Source: Prevotellaceae bacterium
GTDB taxonomy: Bacteria > Bacteroidota > Bacteroidia > Bacteroidales > UBA932
Assembly (NCBI GenBank): GCA_031267155.1
Contig: JAIRZR010000187.1
Span: forward strand, 1-14,366
Length of the DNA: 14,366 nucleotides
Reading direction: 5' to 3'
Shown: positions 14,173-14,366 of the stretch, one piece after another
Layout: each line of letters opens with the position of its first letter
How positions within the stretch are numbered: the stretch's first letter is position 1
Program-made: the position numbers and the translations under genes
Notes under the pieces: generated by a model
Database searches by the model: none
Seen by the model: the letters and a program-made list of their open reading frames with translations, nothing else
Told to the model about the DNA's origin: nothing

Positions 14173-14366
14173 TCCCCCATTAAAGGTTTTAATGCAAAAA
14201 GCATATAACATTGCCGGAATCAAAAATCCCGTCAGGGATTAAATATCGGTAGAAATCAATTCATTGTCCAGCAAAATCCCGTCAGGGATGACACGCGGTA
14301 TCTTCGTTTTTACATTTCATCCCTAACGGGATTCTTACCGATTTCCGACTGTTTTCTACCGATATT
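14171..14366. repeat. Right copy of the 196-bp inverted repeat
   Basis: This is the reverse complement of 9-204 with 6 mismatches. It begins abruptly at AGTCCCCCATTAAA, directly after the second 121-bp direct copy, and runs to the window edge. AATCCCGTCAGGGAT modules begin at 14225 and 14275 (50 bp apart), with an inverted module at 14319-14333. Confidence 0.9.

Noticed and set aside
13929..14183. 84-codon protein-coding gene
   Set aside because: The predicted protein is two copies of a translated DNA repeat (NPVRDEISVENSRKSVRIPS), with no domain or start signal.
13929..14366. CRISPR array
   Set aside because: Spacing is regular at 50 bp within pairs, but the segments between modules recur instead of being unique, modules occur in both orientations, and no cas gene is present.

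Overview
The window looks like a chromosomal segment from a member of the Bacteroidota, most likely order Bacteroidales. The support is: a single-chain MurF-alanine racemase fusion; a secreted dipeptidyl peptidase IV; an RseP-DUF4837 gene pair; a piece of a Bacteroidetes-type '6-bladed beta-propeller' lipoprotein; promoter boxes of the Bacteroidetes form TAnnTTTG; and no clear Shine-Dalgarno sequences. No transposase, CRISPR array, rRNA or tRNA was recognised.

Layout, left to right. (1) Positions 1-349 hold a composite repeat and the promoter of murF-alr (350-2845, +), which makes the cell-wall precursor and its D-alanine. (2) An intergenic REP-like hairpin at 2948-3025 precedes a DPP IV gene (3213-5339, +). 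(3) A minus-strand block follows: agmatinase (8060-9091), then rseP (6647-7975), a DUF4837 lipoprotein gene (5588-6613) and, 8 bp further on, a truncated beta-propeller lipoprotein fragment (5340-5579) that abuts the DPP IV stop codon. (4) A 1.6-kb gene-poor stretch (9092-10681) holds nested inverted repeats, a degenerate 21-bp tandem array of about two dozen units (about 9837-10345) containing a perfect 48-bp palindrome, and a perfect 38-bp inverted repeat. (5) A two-gene operon (10682-13470, +) encodes an SGNH hydrolase and an AlgI/PatA-type MBOAT O-acyltransferase, overlapping by ATGA; it probably adds or removes acetyl groups on an extracytoplasmic glycan. (6) The right end (13471-14366) holds a series of hairpins and a modular repeat.

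The protein-coding genes are mostly ordinary; the unusual content is between them. A 196-bp sequence at the left edge (9-204) reappears inverted at the right edge (14171-14366) with 6 mismatches, so the whole 14 kb lies between near-identical inverted repeats. The 21-bp array has a core AATATT spaced two DNA turns apart on both sides of a 48-bp palindrome. It resembles a binding-site or centromere-like array more than a gene, though its function is unknown. Several genes (murF-alr, possible peptidoglycan O-acetylation, RseP) concern the cell envelope, but nothing shows that they form one system.
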